Position numbers and translations under genes: made by a program. DNA of 64,000 nucleotides from Chitinophaga jiangningensis (lineage in GTDB: Bacteria; Bacteroidota; Bacteroidia; Chitinophagales; Chitinophagaceae), in assembly GCF_900142605.1 (NCBI RefSeq), contig NZ_FRBL01000005.1, positions 186,001 to 250,000 of the forward strand. Reading direction: 5' to 3'. Below the pieces are notes generated by a model. It did no database searches. It was not told the DNA's origin and was given only the letters and a program-made list of their open reading frames with translations. Below, piece by piece: positions 18,005 to 26,201 of this stretch; within the stretch, counting starts at the first letter, position 1, and every line of letters starts with the position of its first letter.

Positions 18005-18060
18005 ATCTCATTCACACTATTACCTGCGAAGTTAGAAAACAACTGCTAATTACTTATTGT

Positions 18061-18068
18061 TATATTTG
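18061..18068 (+). promoter_or_regulatory. Probable -7 box of the gamma-carbonic anhydrase gene
   Basis: TATATTTG matches the Bacteroidota -7 consensus TAnnTTTG and lies 27 bases before the ATG at 18095. No good TTTG -33 element is seen at the right distance, so the call rests on the -7 box alone. Confidence 0.35.
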
Positions 18069-18094
18069 TACACCAAGCGCTAAAACTCTTATAT

Positions 18095-18634
18095 ATGGCT
18101 CATATTCTGCCCTTAAATGGTCACACACCACAACTTGCTGACGACATTTTTATCGCTCCCAACGCCACTATCGTAGGCGACGTAGTAATGGGAAAAGGCT
18201 GCACCGTATGGTTCAACGCCGTTGTGCGCGGTGACGTAAACAGCATACGTATAGGCGAAAACGTAAATATCCAGGACGGTGCCGTTATTCACTGTACCTA
18301 TCAGAAATCACAGACTATCGTTGGTAACAACGTGTCCATCGGTCATAACGCTATTTTACATGGTTGTAAGGTAGAAGACAATGTACTCATTGGCATGGGC
18401 GCCATCGTAATGGATAATGCCCGCATCAGCAGCAACTCTATCATTGCAGCAGGTGCTGTGATTCTCGCTGATACGCATGTAGAACCAGGTACCATCTGGG
18501 CTGGCGTACCGGCTAAAAAGGTAAAGGACATCGATATGGCCCTGATCAACGGCGAAATCAACCGTATTTCAAAGAATTATGCCATGTACGCCTCCTGGTA
18601 TGAGGAGGTCATCCCTAAAGAAAAAACGCTTTAA
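18095..18634 (+). CDS. Gamma-carbonic anhydrase family protein
   Basis: A 179-residue left-handed beta-helix protein built from hexapeptide turns (GDVVMGKGCTVWFNAVVRGDV and so on). The three histidines that hold the metal in gamma-carbonic anhydrases are present: His66 in VIHCTY, His84 and His89 in SIGHNAILHGC. The family forms trimers with the metal between subunits. Many bacterial members have weak or untested carbonic anhydrase activity, so hydration of CO2 is possible but not certain. It is transcribed away from the aminotransferase gene. A C-terminal helix (INRISKNYAMYASWYEEVIP) caps the helix as in relatives. Confidence 0.93.
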   Translation: MAHILPLNGHTPQLADDIFIAPNATIVGDVVMGKGCTVWFNAVVRGDVNSIRIGENVNIQDGAVIHCTYQKSQTIVGNNVSIGHNAILHGCKVEDNVLIGMGAIVMDNARISSNSIIAAGAVILADTHVEPGTIWAGVPAKKVKDIDMALINGEINRISKNYAMYASWYEEVIPKEKTL

Positions 18635-18668
18635 ATAAATTCATTATATTGCAGGCAAATATCCTCCT

Positions 18669-18821
18669 ATGAAATCTCATATTTGCCTGCTTTTATTGGG
18701 TTGTATCCTGCTGGTAAGTTGTGCTTCGCAAGAAAAGGGATGCCCATCTTCCAACTACTATACAAAAGAGATTAAAACCCACAACCGTAAAGCCGGTAAG
18801 CAGATGGGGAGATTATTCTAA
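18669..18821 (+). CDS. Tiny lipoprotein with KGCP motif (copy 1, 50 aa)
   Basis: A 50-residue frame from ATG 18669 to TAA 18819-18821. It starts MKSHICLLLLGCILLVSC, a lipoprotein signal with the lipobox VSC at residues 16-18. Right after the lipidated cysteine comes ASQEKGCPSSNYY, then a basic tail rich in lysine and arginine. The next gene on the same strand starts 12 bases later and encodes a sister peptide with the same Cys-x2-Gln-x-Lys-Gly-Cys-Pro spacing. The shared design in two neighbouring frames is the main proof that both are genes. Function unknown. Confidence 0.65.
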   Translation: MKSHICLLLLGCILLVSCASQEKGCPSSNYYTKEIKTHNRKAGKQMGRLF

Positions 18822-18833
18822 ACCTTATCTGCT

Positions 18834-18980
18834 ATGAAAAAGACCCTGTTTATCCTCCTGCTGCTCACCGCAGCCGCTACCGCATGCCGTACACAGAAAA
18901 AAGGCTGCCCGCAGCCACGCCGCAACTGGGGTGCTGAAAAAGTGCTGGACGAGCTCAGCTCGCCCTCCAAAAGAAGGTAG
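18834..18980 (+). CDS. Tiny lipoprotein with KGCP motif (copy 2, 48 aa)
   Basis: A 48-residue frame from ATG 18834 to TAG 18978-18980. Signal MKKTLFILLLLTAAATAC with the lipobox TAC at residues 16-18, then RTQKKGCPQPRRNWGAEKVL and a short tail. The mature part repeats the C-x2-Q-x-K-G-C-P pattern of the preceding gene, so the pair looks like an old tandem duplication. Short Bacteroidota lipoproteins with GCP and a following GAEK segment are common and usually unannotated; that comparison is from memory. The gene converges with rsgA, whose stop is 6 bases beyond its own. Function unknown. Confidence 0.68.
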   Translation: MKKTLFILLLLTAAATACRTQKKGCPQPRRNWGAEKVLDELSSPSKRR

Positions 18981-18986
18981 TAGTGA

Positions 18987-19916
18987 TTAGTATTCCTTTT
19001 CGTTGATGGTTTCCAGAATGGTAGCATAACTGACATACCTGTCCACATTAATTTCCCCGTCGTTTACAGCCTGTTTTACGGCACATCCGGGTTCGTTAAT
19101 ATGCAGACAGTTATTAAACTGGCATTCGCTCAGGTAAGGCACCATTTCCAGGAAATAGTGGGATAACTCTGCTTTCGGGATATCCACGATACCAAACTCG
19201 CGTACACCGGGCGTATCTATCAGTCGGCCGCCGTCAGGCAGGTCATACATTTCTGCAGAAGTGGTGGTATGCAAGCCCTTACCGCTCCAACCGCTAACAG
19301 CGGTGGTTCGCAGGTCAAGGCCGGGTAAGAGGTCGTTGATCAACGAGGATTTGCCCACCCCCGAGTGGCCGGAAGCCAGGGTAGTTTTATCTTTCAGCAG
19401 GGCCCTCACTTCGTCGATACCATCTTCTTCCTTCGCAGAAATCAGCATTACCTGGTAACCAATACCGGTATAGAGTTCCTCCAGTTCTGCAAAGCGCTCC
19501 AGTTCCTTCTCCCTGTAAATATCTTTTTTATTAAAGATGAGAATAACGGGAACATGGTACGCCGCAGCCGTTACCAGAAAACGATCGATAAAGCCCTGGG
19601 ACGTTTTAGGCTCCTTCAAAGTACAGATCAGCACCGCCTGATCCACATTAGCTGCTACAATATGCTTTTTTAGTCGCCCGTGCGGAGAGCTGCGCACAAT
19701 GTAGTTCCTGCGTTCCCCGATCTCCGTAATCATGGCATTGGCGGCGTCACCCTCTTCCGGTTCAATTTCTACCAGGTCGCCCACGGCCACGGGGTTAGTG
19801 GAAGTGATATCTTCATTCTTTTTGAAGATACCCTTCATTCTCGCCTGGTAAATCTCGCCGTCGTTGGTTTTTACCACATACCAGCTGCCTGTGGACTTGT
19901 ATATTGTAGCTTGCAA
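18987..19916 (-). CDS. rsgA: Ribosome small-subunit-dependent GTPase A
   Basis: A 309-residue circularly permuted GTPase that helps mature the 30S subunit. An OB-fold is seen at residues 1-75, then the permuted G motifs: IFNKKD (NKxD, G4), LISAKE (G5), the P-loop SGHSGVGKSSLIN (G1), and DTPGVREFG (G3). A C-terminal zinc knuckle follows: CQFNNCLHINEPGC, that is C-x4-C-x-H-x5-C. All family features are present and the length is normal. A TACCTTTG -7-like box lies at 19942-19949 upstream. It converges with the tiny lipoprotein genes. Confidence 0.95.
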   Translation of the reverse strand: MQATIYKSTGSWYVVKTNDGEIYQARMKGIFKKNEDITSTNPVAVGDLVEIEPEEGDAANAMITEIGERRNYIVRSSPHGRLKKHIVAANVDQAVLICTLKEPKTSQGFIDRFLVTAAAYHVPVILIFNKKDIYREKELERFAELEELYTGIGYQVMLISAKEEDGIDEVRALLKDKTTLASGHSGVGKSSLINDLLPGLDLRTTAVSGWSGKGLHTTTSAEMYDLPDGGRLIDTPGVREFGIVDIPKAELSHYFLEMVPYLSECQFNNCLHINEPGCAVKQAVNDGEINVDRYVSYATILETINEKEY

Positions 19917-19960
19917 TGCCTCGTGTTTAATAATTGATGCTCAAAGGTAAGAATAAAAAA

Positions 19961-19988
19961 AATGCCCTGCCGGGTAGGGCAGGGCATT
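19961..19988 (-). terminator. Terminator of the moxR-bat operon
   Basis: Perfect 11-bp GC-rich stem (19961-19971 with 19978-19988) followed on the minus strand by TTTTTTT. It lies just after the batA stop and before rsgA. Confidence 0.85.
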
Positions 19989-20007
19989 GCTGTATAAGTT
20001 AATCCTC

Positions 20008-21018
20008 TTATGGTAAACTACGGAAGAGGGTGTATCTGAGTACGACTTCAATGAGGATACAAGCCAGCGCAATGAAGGCAAACAGGAAGAAATGCTCTGC
20101 AAACTTCTTGTAGGAGGTGATTTCTACCTTGGTTTTCTCCATCTGATCGATCTCGTCGTATACATGTTTCAGATCGTCGGTATTGGTGGCGCGGAAGTAT
20201 TGACCACCGGTTTCTTTGGAAATTTTCTTCATCAGCGGCTCATCGATCTGTACATCCTGCATCACCGTTTGTACGGAACCATCCGGCATTGGCATTGGGA
20301 ATGGTGCCTTACCGATGGTACCTACCCCGATCGTATATACGCGGATCTTGAATGCCTTAGCGATTTCCAGCGCGGTGAGCGGGTCTACCAATCCGGTGTT
20401 GTTTACCCCATCTGTCAGCAGGATGATCACTTTACTTTTAGCATTGCTGCCGCGCAGCCTGTCCACCGAGGTGGCCAGTCCCATACCGATGGCGGTACCG
20501 TCTTGCAGCATGCCGCTTTTTACCTGCATGATCTGGCTCTTTAATACGCCGTGATCCGTAGTAATAGGACATTGGGTAAAACTTTCACCAGAAAACACTA
20601 CCAGGCCTATACGATCACTGATGCGTTTATCCACAAAGTCCATCGCCACATTTTTTGCCGCTTCCAGCCTGTTGGGTTGCAGGTCCTGTGCCAGCATACT
20701 CCCGGAGATATCAATCGCCATTACGATGTCAATACCTTCACTGTCGATATTCTCTGAAGTATTGCTTGTTTGCGGGCGTGCCAGCGCTGCTACCAGGGCG
20801 GTGAAAGCCAGCAAGCGAAACACTAGCAGCAATGGCCGGAATCGTACTTTCCAGGATACAGGGAAGCCTTTAAGCCCCTGTAACGAGGAGAGCATCATTA
20901 CCCCCTGCTGTTTTTTACGCCTGGATATATACCAATAGACCATCACCGGCACCAGCAGTAGCAGCCAGAAAAATGCCGGATGGGCAAATTCAATATTTTT
21001 CCAAGTAGATAGATCCAT
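20008..21018 (-). CDS. batA: VWA-domain membrane protein BatA
   Basis: A 336-residue protein with two N-terminal helices (FFWLLLLVPVMVYWYISRRKK and a second near residues 62-80), a von Willebrand A domain from about residue 90 to 290, and a C-terminal helix (FFLFAFIALACILIEVVL). The metal site is intact: DISGS in the MIDAS first strand, a Thr in GTAIGMGL, and LLTDGVNN. It is the last gene of the moxR-DUF58-batD-batA unit. In Bacteroides the Bat proteins were linked to aerotolerance, though a general role in envelope or protein-complex assembly is also proposed. Confidence 0.9.
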   Translation of the reverse strand: MDLSTWKNIEFAHPAFFWLLLLVPVMVYWYISRRKKQQGVMMLSSLQGLKGFPVSWKVRFRPLLLVFRLLAFTALVAALARPQTSNTSENIDSEGIDIVMAIDISGSMLAQDLQPNRLEAAKNVAMDFVDKRISDRIGLVVFSGESFTQCPITTDHGVLKSQIMQVKSGMLQDGTAIGMGLATSVDRLRGSNAKSKVIILLTDGVNNTGLVDPLTALEIAKAFKIRVYTIGVGTIGKAPFPMPMPDGSVQTVMQDVQIDEPLMKKISKETGGQYFRATNTDDLKHVYDEIDQMEKTKVEITSYKKFAEHFFLFAFIALACILIEVVLRYTLFRSLP

Positions 21019-21048
21019 TAATATCTGATTATATCCTTTCTGTTAATG

Positions 21049-22032
21049 TTATGCTTCCTGTGTTACCACGCCTTCGCCGGAGGTTTCTTCTGATTTTGGA
21101 CGTGTCCATTCCAGTATTTCCTCTGCTTTTTGCATGCTGGAGAGATGTTCATCTGCACTCGGCTGCAGTTTCGCGAATTTAGCCAGGTCAGCTACGGATA
21201 AGATGCTACGCAGTTTATCGCGTTGCTGATTGAGTTTGGTAACCGGCTTGATATTCTGTAATAACTCCTCTGAAGTTTGTTCCAGTGCAGCAATACCGAA
21301 CTGATGTTCAAAATAGGTACGCAAAATATCGGTGAGGCGGGTGTAATAGCCTTTGATATCTCCGCTTTCCCATACTTTTTCGGCCTTCAGCGCTTTCAGC
21401 TGCTGGGTTGCCAGCTCATACGGTGTAACCGTTGGCGTTGGTACTTCCGGTACGCTTTTTTTGCGGGTGCGCAGGAACCAGATGATACCGATAATGATCA
21501 GCACCAGGAGCATGCCCCCGGTAATTTCCATCCAGTAGTCCCATATTCTCCATGGGGCGGATACAACGGATTTGATCGGTTTAAATGCCTTGGTAGTATC
21601 CACCGCTACGGTGCCTACATCGATGCCTACCGGCAGGGTAAACAGGGTGTCGGCAAGGGCACTGTTGCTTTGCAGCACTTCAAAACGTGCGGCAGGAATT
21701 TCCCAGTGGCCGGAGTCGAAGCTGGTGAGTACAAAGGTTTGCCCCAGTACTTTTAGCTGATCGTCCCCGCTGGTATCTATGGAAGAACGGGAAACTACTT
21801 CAAAATGGTCCAGCGAATCAGGCAGTACCGGGAATCCCAGTCGGATGTCCTTAAACTGTGCTGCCGGAATGGTGGCCGTCAACCGGAGTTTTACCTGTTC
21901 ACCGATTCTGATATTGGTGGTATCCACGCCTGCATGTACTTCCGGCGCTGTTTGCGCCAGTAGCGTGCCGGGTAATATCAGGCCCGGTAAAAGACATAAA
22001 AGAAGACGGATAATTATTTTTTGTCTGTACAT
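21049..22032 (-). CDS. BatD-like membrane-anchored protein
   Basis: A 327-residue protein with a signal peptide (MYRQKIIIRLLLCLLPGLIL, cut near LLAQ), a periplasmic beta-sandwich from about residue 30 to 150 (IRIGEQVKLRLTATIP) resembling the immunoglobulin-like part of BatD, one membrane helix near residues 170-190 (TGGMLLVLIIIGIIWFL), and a cytoplasmic helical tail of about 130 residues (YYTRLTDILRTYFEHQFGI) like DUF4381 proteins. Position between the DUF58 and batA genes supports the reading. It is shorter than classic BatD. No catalytic motif is seen; an adaptor role is inferred. Confidence 0.75.
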   Translation of the reverse strand: MYRQKIIIRLLLCLLPGLILPGTLLAQTAPEVHAGVDTTNIRIGEQVKLRLTATIPAAQFKDIRLGFPVLPDSLDHFEVVSRSSIDTSGDDQLKVLGQTFVLTSFDSGHWEIPAARFEVLQSNSALADTLFTLPVGIDVGTVAVDTTKAFKPIKSVVSAPWRIWDYWMEITGGMLLVLIIIGIIWFLRTRKKSVPEVPTPTVTPYELATQQLKALKAEKVWESGDIKGYYTRLTDILRTYFEHQFGIAALEQTSEELLQNIKPVTKLNQQRDKLRSILSVADLAKFAKLQPSADEHLSSMQKAEEILEWTRPKSEETSGEGVVTQEA

Positions 22033-22049
22033 GATTTCTTTGCTCCGCT

Positions 22050-22916
22050 TTATGCTCTGTTGAGGAAAAATGTTTGCAATGCCTTTACATAATCCTCGTC
22101 TGTTCGTACGGATACGAGTTCAGCACCACTTTTCAGAAATGCATTTTTACAGTATTGCGCGTGCTGGGCAAACTGCCGCTCGTAGTACTGCCGTACCTGT
22201 CTGTCATTGGTATCAATCCACTGCACATCTCCTGTTTCAGCATCGGATACCTGTATGAGCCCTACAGGAGGAAGCTCCTTATCCCGCTGGTCGTACACAT
22301 GCACGCCCACTACATCATGCCTTTTGGAAGCGATGTTGAGTGCATCCTGATAATCGCCGGAGAGGAAGTCGCTCAGTACGAAAACGATACTTCTTTTTTT
22401 AGTTGCATTATTGAAGAAACGCAGTGTTTCTTTCAGGTTGGTTCCTTTACGTTTAGGCGTAAACGATAGTAGTTCACGAATAATGAAAAGGATATGGGAT
22501 TTACCTTTTTTAGGAGGTATATATCTTTCCATACCATCGCTGAAGAAGATCACGCCTACCTTATCATTGTTGTTGATAGCGGAGAAGGCGAGCACAGCGC
22601 ATAGTTCGGTAATAAGATGACGTTTGTCCTGTTTCTTTGTGCCAAAGGCGGAGCTTTCACTCACGTCTACCAGGAGCATAACGGTCAGCTCTCTTTCTTC
22701 CTCAAATACTTTGATAAAAGGAGTGTTGAAGCGGGCGGTTACGTTCCAGTCGATAGAGCGCACATCATCACCGAAGTGGTATTCACGTACTTCGCTGAAC
22801 GACATACCACGGCCTTTGAAGGCGCTGTGATATTCGCCTGCAAATATGTGATTGGTAAGACCTTTTGTTTTGATCTCAATCTGTCGGACTTTCTTAAGTA
22901 TTTCAGCAGTATCCAC
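22050..22916 (-). CDS. DUF58 domain protein (MoxR-associated)
   Basis: A 288-residue soluble protein of the DUF58 family with the signature YHFGDDVRSIDWNVTAR near residues 47-63 and a VWA-like continuation (LLVDVSESSAFGTKK; VFVLSDFLSGDY). The family is almost always found next to a MoxR ATPase and is thought to be its substrate adaptor or target. Here it lies about 50 bases after moxR and 17 bases before the BatD-like gene. The MIDAS-like DVSES is present. Cytoplasmic location is likely since no signal is seen. Confidence 0.9.
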   Translation of the reverse strand: MDTAEILKKVRQIEIKTKGLTNHIFAGEYHSAFKGRGMSFSEVREYHFGDDVRSIDWNVTARFNTPFIKVFEEERELTVMLLVDVSESSAFGTKKQDKRHLITELCAVLAFSAINNNDKVGVIFFSDGMERYIPPKKGKSHILFIIRELLSFTPKRKGTNLKETLRFFNNATKKRSIVFVLSDFLSGDYQDALNIASKRHDVVGVHVYDQRDKELPPVGLIQVSDAETGDVQWIDTNDRQVRQYYERQFAQHAQYCKNAFLKSGAELVSVRTDEDYVKALQTFFLNRA

Positions 22917-22966
22917 CTGATAAGTATTTGTGTGACGAAATTGATTAGCCGATAGGGGTGCAGTTA

Positions 22967-23968
22967 TTAAGGCACTTCTACCGCGTTAAGGATTTCGCTG
23001 AGGATATTTTCGCTGGTTACGTTCTCGGCTTCTGCTTCGTAGGTCAGGCCCACACGGTGGCGCATTACGTCGAAACAGATGCTGCGTACATCCTCCGGAA
23101 TCACATAACCTCTGCGTTTCATGAAGGCATAGGCTTTGGCGGCCAGTGCCAGGTTAATGCTGGCCCTTGGGGAACCACCGTAGGCGATGAGTGGCTTCAG
23201 TTTCTGCAGTTTATAATCTTCCGGATTACGGGTAGCAAAAACAATATCGATAATATATTTTTCGATCTTCTCATCCATATACACTTCACGCACCAGTTTA
23301 CGGGCTTCCATGATGTCGGAAGGCTGGATCACAGGGCGGATTTCCGGTGTAGCCTGTGGATTCAGGTTCTGACGGATGATATGACGCTCTTCTTCTTTGG
23401 TTGGGTAACCGATCACCACTTTGAGCATGAAACGGTCTACCTGTGCTTCCGGGAGCATATAGGTACCTTCCTGCTCGATAGGGTTTTGGGTAGCCAGTAC
23501 CAGGAAAGGCTCATCCAGTTTAAAGGTGCTGTCACCAATGGTGATCTGTCTTTCCTGCATGGCTTCCAGCAGGGCGCTCTGAACTTTTGCCGGGGCACGG
23601 TTGATCTCATCCGCCAGGATAAAGTTGGCGAAGATAGGACCACGGCGCACCATGAATTCATTGCGTTGCTGATTATAGATCATTGTACCGATTACATCCG
23701 CTGGCAACAGGTCCGGCGTAAACTGAATACGGCTGAATTTACCATTGATGGCAGATGACAGGGATTTGATGGACAGGGTTTTAGCCAAACCCGGCACACC
23801 TTCCAGCAGCACGTGGCCCTGGGCCAGCAGGCCGATGAGCAGGCGCTCTACCATGTATTTCTGCCCTACGATTACTTTACCCAGCTCCATGTTTAACAGA
23901 TCCACAAAGGCGCTGGCCTGATGGATCTTCTCATTCAGTTGTCGGATGTCGGATGATGTATTTTCCAT
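22967..23968 (-). CDS. moxR: MoxR family AAA+ ATPase
   Basis: A 333-residue AAA+ ATPase. Walker A is seen in LLEGVPGLAKT, Walker B in ILADEINRAPAKVQ, sensor 1 in LATQNPIEQEGTYMLPEA, the arginine-finger region after QVDRFMLKV, and the C-terminal lid with GGSPRASINLALAAKAYA. MoxR ATPases act as chaperones that load cofactors or assemble complexes together with VWA proteins. It is the first gene of a four-gene unit (moxR, DUF58, batD-like, batA) ended by the hairpin at 19961-19988. BatB, BatC and BatE are not in this unit. Confidence 0.93.
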   Translation of the reverse strand: MENTSSDIRQLNEKIHQASAFVDLLNMELGKVIVGQKYMVERLLIGLLAQGHVLLEGVPGLAKTLSIKSLSSAINGKFSRIQFTPDLLPADVIGTMIYNQQRNEFMVRRGPIFANFILADEINRAPAKVQSALLEAMQERQITIGDSTFKLDEPFLVLATQNPIEQEGTYMLPEAQVDRFMLKVVIGYPTKEEERHIIRQNLNPQATPEIRPVIQPSDIMEARKLVREVYMDEKIEKYIIDIVFATRNPEDYKLQKLKPLIAYGGSPRASINLALAAKAYAFMKRRGYVIPEDVRSICFDVMRHRVGLTYEAEAENVTSENILSEILNAVEVP

Positions 23969-24153
23969 GCTAATTATTTTTCAGGTGTGCTAAAATAATC
24001 ATTCTTAGAACAAATAAAACTTATCACTATGTGAATACCCCGTTAAAGTGCTGTTAAACTTGCCACCGTGGCGGTTCTTGCTCATATTTGCCCCCTTAAA
24101 GCCGCTCAAATTAATAAAGCACCCCATTTTATCATAATATTTTTAGCTTGATG

Positions 24154-24161
24154 TACATTTG
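24154..24161 (+). promoter_or_regulatory. Probable -7 box upstream of the 111-aa gene
   Basis: TACATTTG matches TAnnTTTG and lies 25 bases before the ATG at 24186. A TTTT at 24127-24130, 23 bases upstream, may stand in for the -33 TTTG. Confidence 0.4.
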
Positions 24162-24185
24162 CTGCTCAAGCTAAATATATAGACT

Positions 24186-24521
24186 ATGGAGGACTTTGCG
24201 CAACGCTGGAAACCTATAGAAGAAATGCTCACAGAAAGATTCGGTAAAACCCCGAATATGGAAGCGATCCTTTTTCTCATAGGCATGAACGAGTTAAATA
24301 ATCTTAAGAAGAAATATTCTAAAGAACAGAAACAGGACCTGATGCATGTAGCCGTATGCACCTTGCTCAGCCAGAGTGGCTACTTTGAGCTGGAAGGCTA
24401 CGACAAGGACGGATGGCCGCACTTCAGGGAAGTACAGCCCGTTCCGAAAATGGAAATGGCCGAACAGGAGCAGTTTTTAAAAGAACACATCATTGTTTAC
24501 TTTAACGAACACGAAGACTAA
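24186..24521 (+). CDS. Conserved hypothetical protein (111 aa)
   Basis: A soluble, mostly helical, acidic protein without signal peptide or membrane helix. Distinct segments are RWKPIEEMLTERFGKTPNME, LFLIGMNELNNLKKKYSKEQ, and a C-terminal ELEGYDKDGWPHFREVQPVP. I recall similar proteins of the same size in other Bacteroidota, all of unknown function, but cannot search for them. The cyclophilin gene starts 9 bases after its stop, so the two are very likely translated from one message. Its ATG at 24186 has the purine-rich GGAGG inside the coding start rather than upstream. Confidence 0.75.
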   Translation: MEDFAQRWKPIEEMLTERFGKTPNMEAILFLIGMNELNNLKKKYSKEQKQDLMHVAVCTLLSQSGYFELEGYDKDGWPHFREVQPVPKMEMAEQEQFLKEHIIVYFNEHED

Positions 24522-24530
24522 CCGCTATTT

Positions 24531-25190
24531 ATGAAAAAACTGTTACTCCTTGGCACCCTGCTGTTACTGGTAGCTGTAGCTTTCGCCAAAAACCGTAAAG
24601 TAAAGATAATTACCCCTTACGGTACCATGATTGTAAAGCTCTATGACCAAACGCCCCAGCACCGGGATAACTTCATCAAACTTACCCGCCGTCACTTCTA
24701 CGACAGTACCCTGTTTCACCGGGTGATCAAAGATTTTATGATCCAGGGTGGCGACCCGGACTCAAAACATGCTAAGCCTGGTCAACAATTAGGCGAAGGA
24801 GATGTTGGTTATACGGTGCCTGCGGAATTTGAACTGGACCTGTTTCACAGGAAAGGAGCTTTGGCTGCTGCCAGGGAAAACCGGCCTGATAAAGCATCTT
24901 CCGGCTGCCAGTTCTACCTCGTACAGGGCAAAGTTTTCACTGACGGGCAACTGGACACCCTCGAAAGAACCCGGCTGGGAGGCCGCAAAATCCCCGTGGA
25001 TCAACGGGAAGTTTACAAAACCCAGGGCGGCACCCCACACCTGGATCAAAGCTATACCGTGTTCGGACAGGTGATCAAAGGCATCGATATTATCGACAAG
25101 ATTGCAGCAAACAAAACTGATAAAAACGACCGCCCGGTAACAGATATCCCGATGAAAATAAGGCTCAAGAAAAAATGGCTATTCTTTTAG
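24531..25190 (+). CDS. Peptidyl-prolyl cis-trans isomerase, cyclophilin type, exported
   Basis: A 219-residue cyclophilin. The N-terminus MKKLLLLGTLLLLVAVAFA is a signal peptide cut after AFA, so the enzyme is probably periplasmic; no lipobox cysteine is present. The cyclophilin signature is clear: DSTLFHRVIKDFMIQGGDP, with the catalytic arginine in FHRVI, and later SSGCQFYLVQG and TVFGQVIKG. A 40-residue insertion between the two halves (DTLERTRLGGRKIPVDQREV) is common in Bacteroidota members. It catalyses proline isomerisation in folding envelope proteins. It is cotranscribed with the preceding hypothetical gene. Confidence 0.92.
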   Translation: MKKLLLLGTLLLLVAVAFAKNRKVKIITPYGTMIVKLYDQTPQHRDNFIKLTRRHFYDSTLFHRVIKDFMIQGGDPDSKHAKPGQQLGEGDVGYTVPAEFELDLFHRKGALAAARENRPDKASSGCQFYLVQGKVFTDGQLDTLERTRLGGRKIPVDQREVYKTQGGTPHLDQSYTVFGQVIKGIDIIDKIAANKTDKNDRPVTDIPMKIRLKKKWLFF

Positions 25191-25248
25191 TATTAAACTC
25201 GTTGTAAAATAACTTTCTGTATTTTTACGGCTCAAAAATCAAACTTGT

Positions 25249-25629
25249 ATGAATTTTCCGGACAATCTGCGCTACACCAAAGACCATGAATGGGTTCTGT
25301 TAGAGGGTAACACAGCTATCATCGGTATCACTGAATTTGCTCAACGTGAATTGGGTGACATCGTTTTTGTTGATATTCCAACCGTGGGTAAATCCCTCGA
25401 AGCGGAAGAGGTATTTGGCACCGTAGAAGCAGTGAAAACTGTTTCCGATCTGTTCCTGCCTGTAGCAGCCACTATCAACGAGGTTAACGAAGAACTGGAA
25501 GGTAGTCCAGAACTGGTTAACGAAGATCCATACGGAGAAGGCTGGATGGTAAAAGTTACCGTTAAGAATCCAAAAGACGTTGAAGGTCTGCTGACTGCTG
25601 CTGCTTACGCTAAGCTGGTAGCTGAATAA
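25249..25629 (+). CDS. gcvH: Glycine cleavage system H protein
   Basis: A 126-residue lipoyl carrier of the glycine cleavage system, shuttling the aminomethyl group between the P, T and L proteins. The lipoylated lysine is Lys63 in FGTVEAVKTVSD. The start MNFPDNLRYTKDHEWV is typical. No other gcv gene is near, as is usual in Bacteroidota. It lies 58 bases behind the cyclophilin gene; a candidate promoter region with a TATTTTTA box is seen around 25220, so it may be transcribed on its own. Confidence 0.96.
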   Translation: MNFPDNLRYTKDHEWVLLEGNTAIIGITEFAQRELGDIVFVDIPTVGKSLEAEEVFGTVEAVKTVSDLFLPVAATINEVNEELEGSPELVNEDPYGEGWMVKVTVKNPKDVEGLLTAAAYAKLVAE

Positions 25630-25733
25630 GCCACGATAATCATACTAACTATACTTACGAAGGACAACAGGCCGCGTTATCATATGCGCCTCGTTGTCCT
25701 TCGTGCATAAATACATAAAGGAGCCAACGGTAA

Positions 25734-26144
25734 ATGAAGAAAAGATATTTCCTGCCTGTTACCTTCTGGGTGATATTGATTATGGTACTTTGCACAATGC
25801 CAGGTAAGGACGTTCCGTCCAACTCCTTTCTTGAAAAAATCCATTTCGATAAAATCGTGCACTTCGGCCTTTTCGGCGGAATCGTATTTTTTTTCAACCT
25901 CGCGATCTATTGGCAGAAAAAGAAGGTCTCCACTGGCCTGCAGGTCCTGTTTGTGCTTTTTGCGGCCGCTTACGGCCTGGCAATCGAGTTCATACAAAAA
26001 TATTATGCGGAAGGCCGCAGCTTCGACATGGTGGACGCTGTAGCCGATACCATTGGCGCTATCGCAGGGGTGTTCGTATTTAAGCTCTTCATCTCCCTGA
26101 TAACAAAAAAGAACAAACTCCCGGAAAATAAAAATCCCTCCTGA
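25734..26144 (+). CDS. VanZ family membrane protein
   Basis: A 136-residue protein with four membrane helices and the VanZ-like signatures DKIVHFGLFGGIVFFF and YGLAIEFIQKYYAEGRSFDM followed by DAVADTIGAIAGV. VanZ itself gives low-level teicoplanin resistance in enterococci, but most family members have no known function, and resistance should not be assumed here. It lies 104 bases behind gcvH. Its stop codon falls inside the stem of the terminator at 26135-26156, which also faces the converging ompA-type gene. Confidence 0.88.
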   Translation: MKKRYFLPVTFWVILIMVLCTMPGKDVPSNSFLEKIHFDKIVHFGLFGGIVFFFNLAIYWQKKKVSTGLQVLFVLFAAAYGLAIEFIQKYYAEGRSFDMVDAVADTIGAIAGVFVFKLFISLITKKNKLPENKNPS

Positions 26145-26156
26145 AACCAGGAGGGA
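26135..26156. terminator. Terminator overlapping the VanZ stop
   Basis: Perfect 9-bp stem TCCCTCCTG (26135-26143) with CAGGAGGGA (26148-26156), loop AAAC, with A-runs before and TATTTT after. It lies between convergent genes. Confidence 0.75.
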
Positions 26157-26201
26157 ATGTATTTTCAGCTTATGAGAAATAAGTGTACTTAAAATGCTTT
26201 C

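Noticed and set aside
25734..26144. Glycopeptide resistance gene because of the VanZ family name
   Set aside because: Most VanZ-family proteins are unrelated to resistance, and no other van gene is present.
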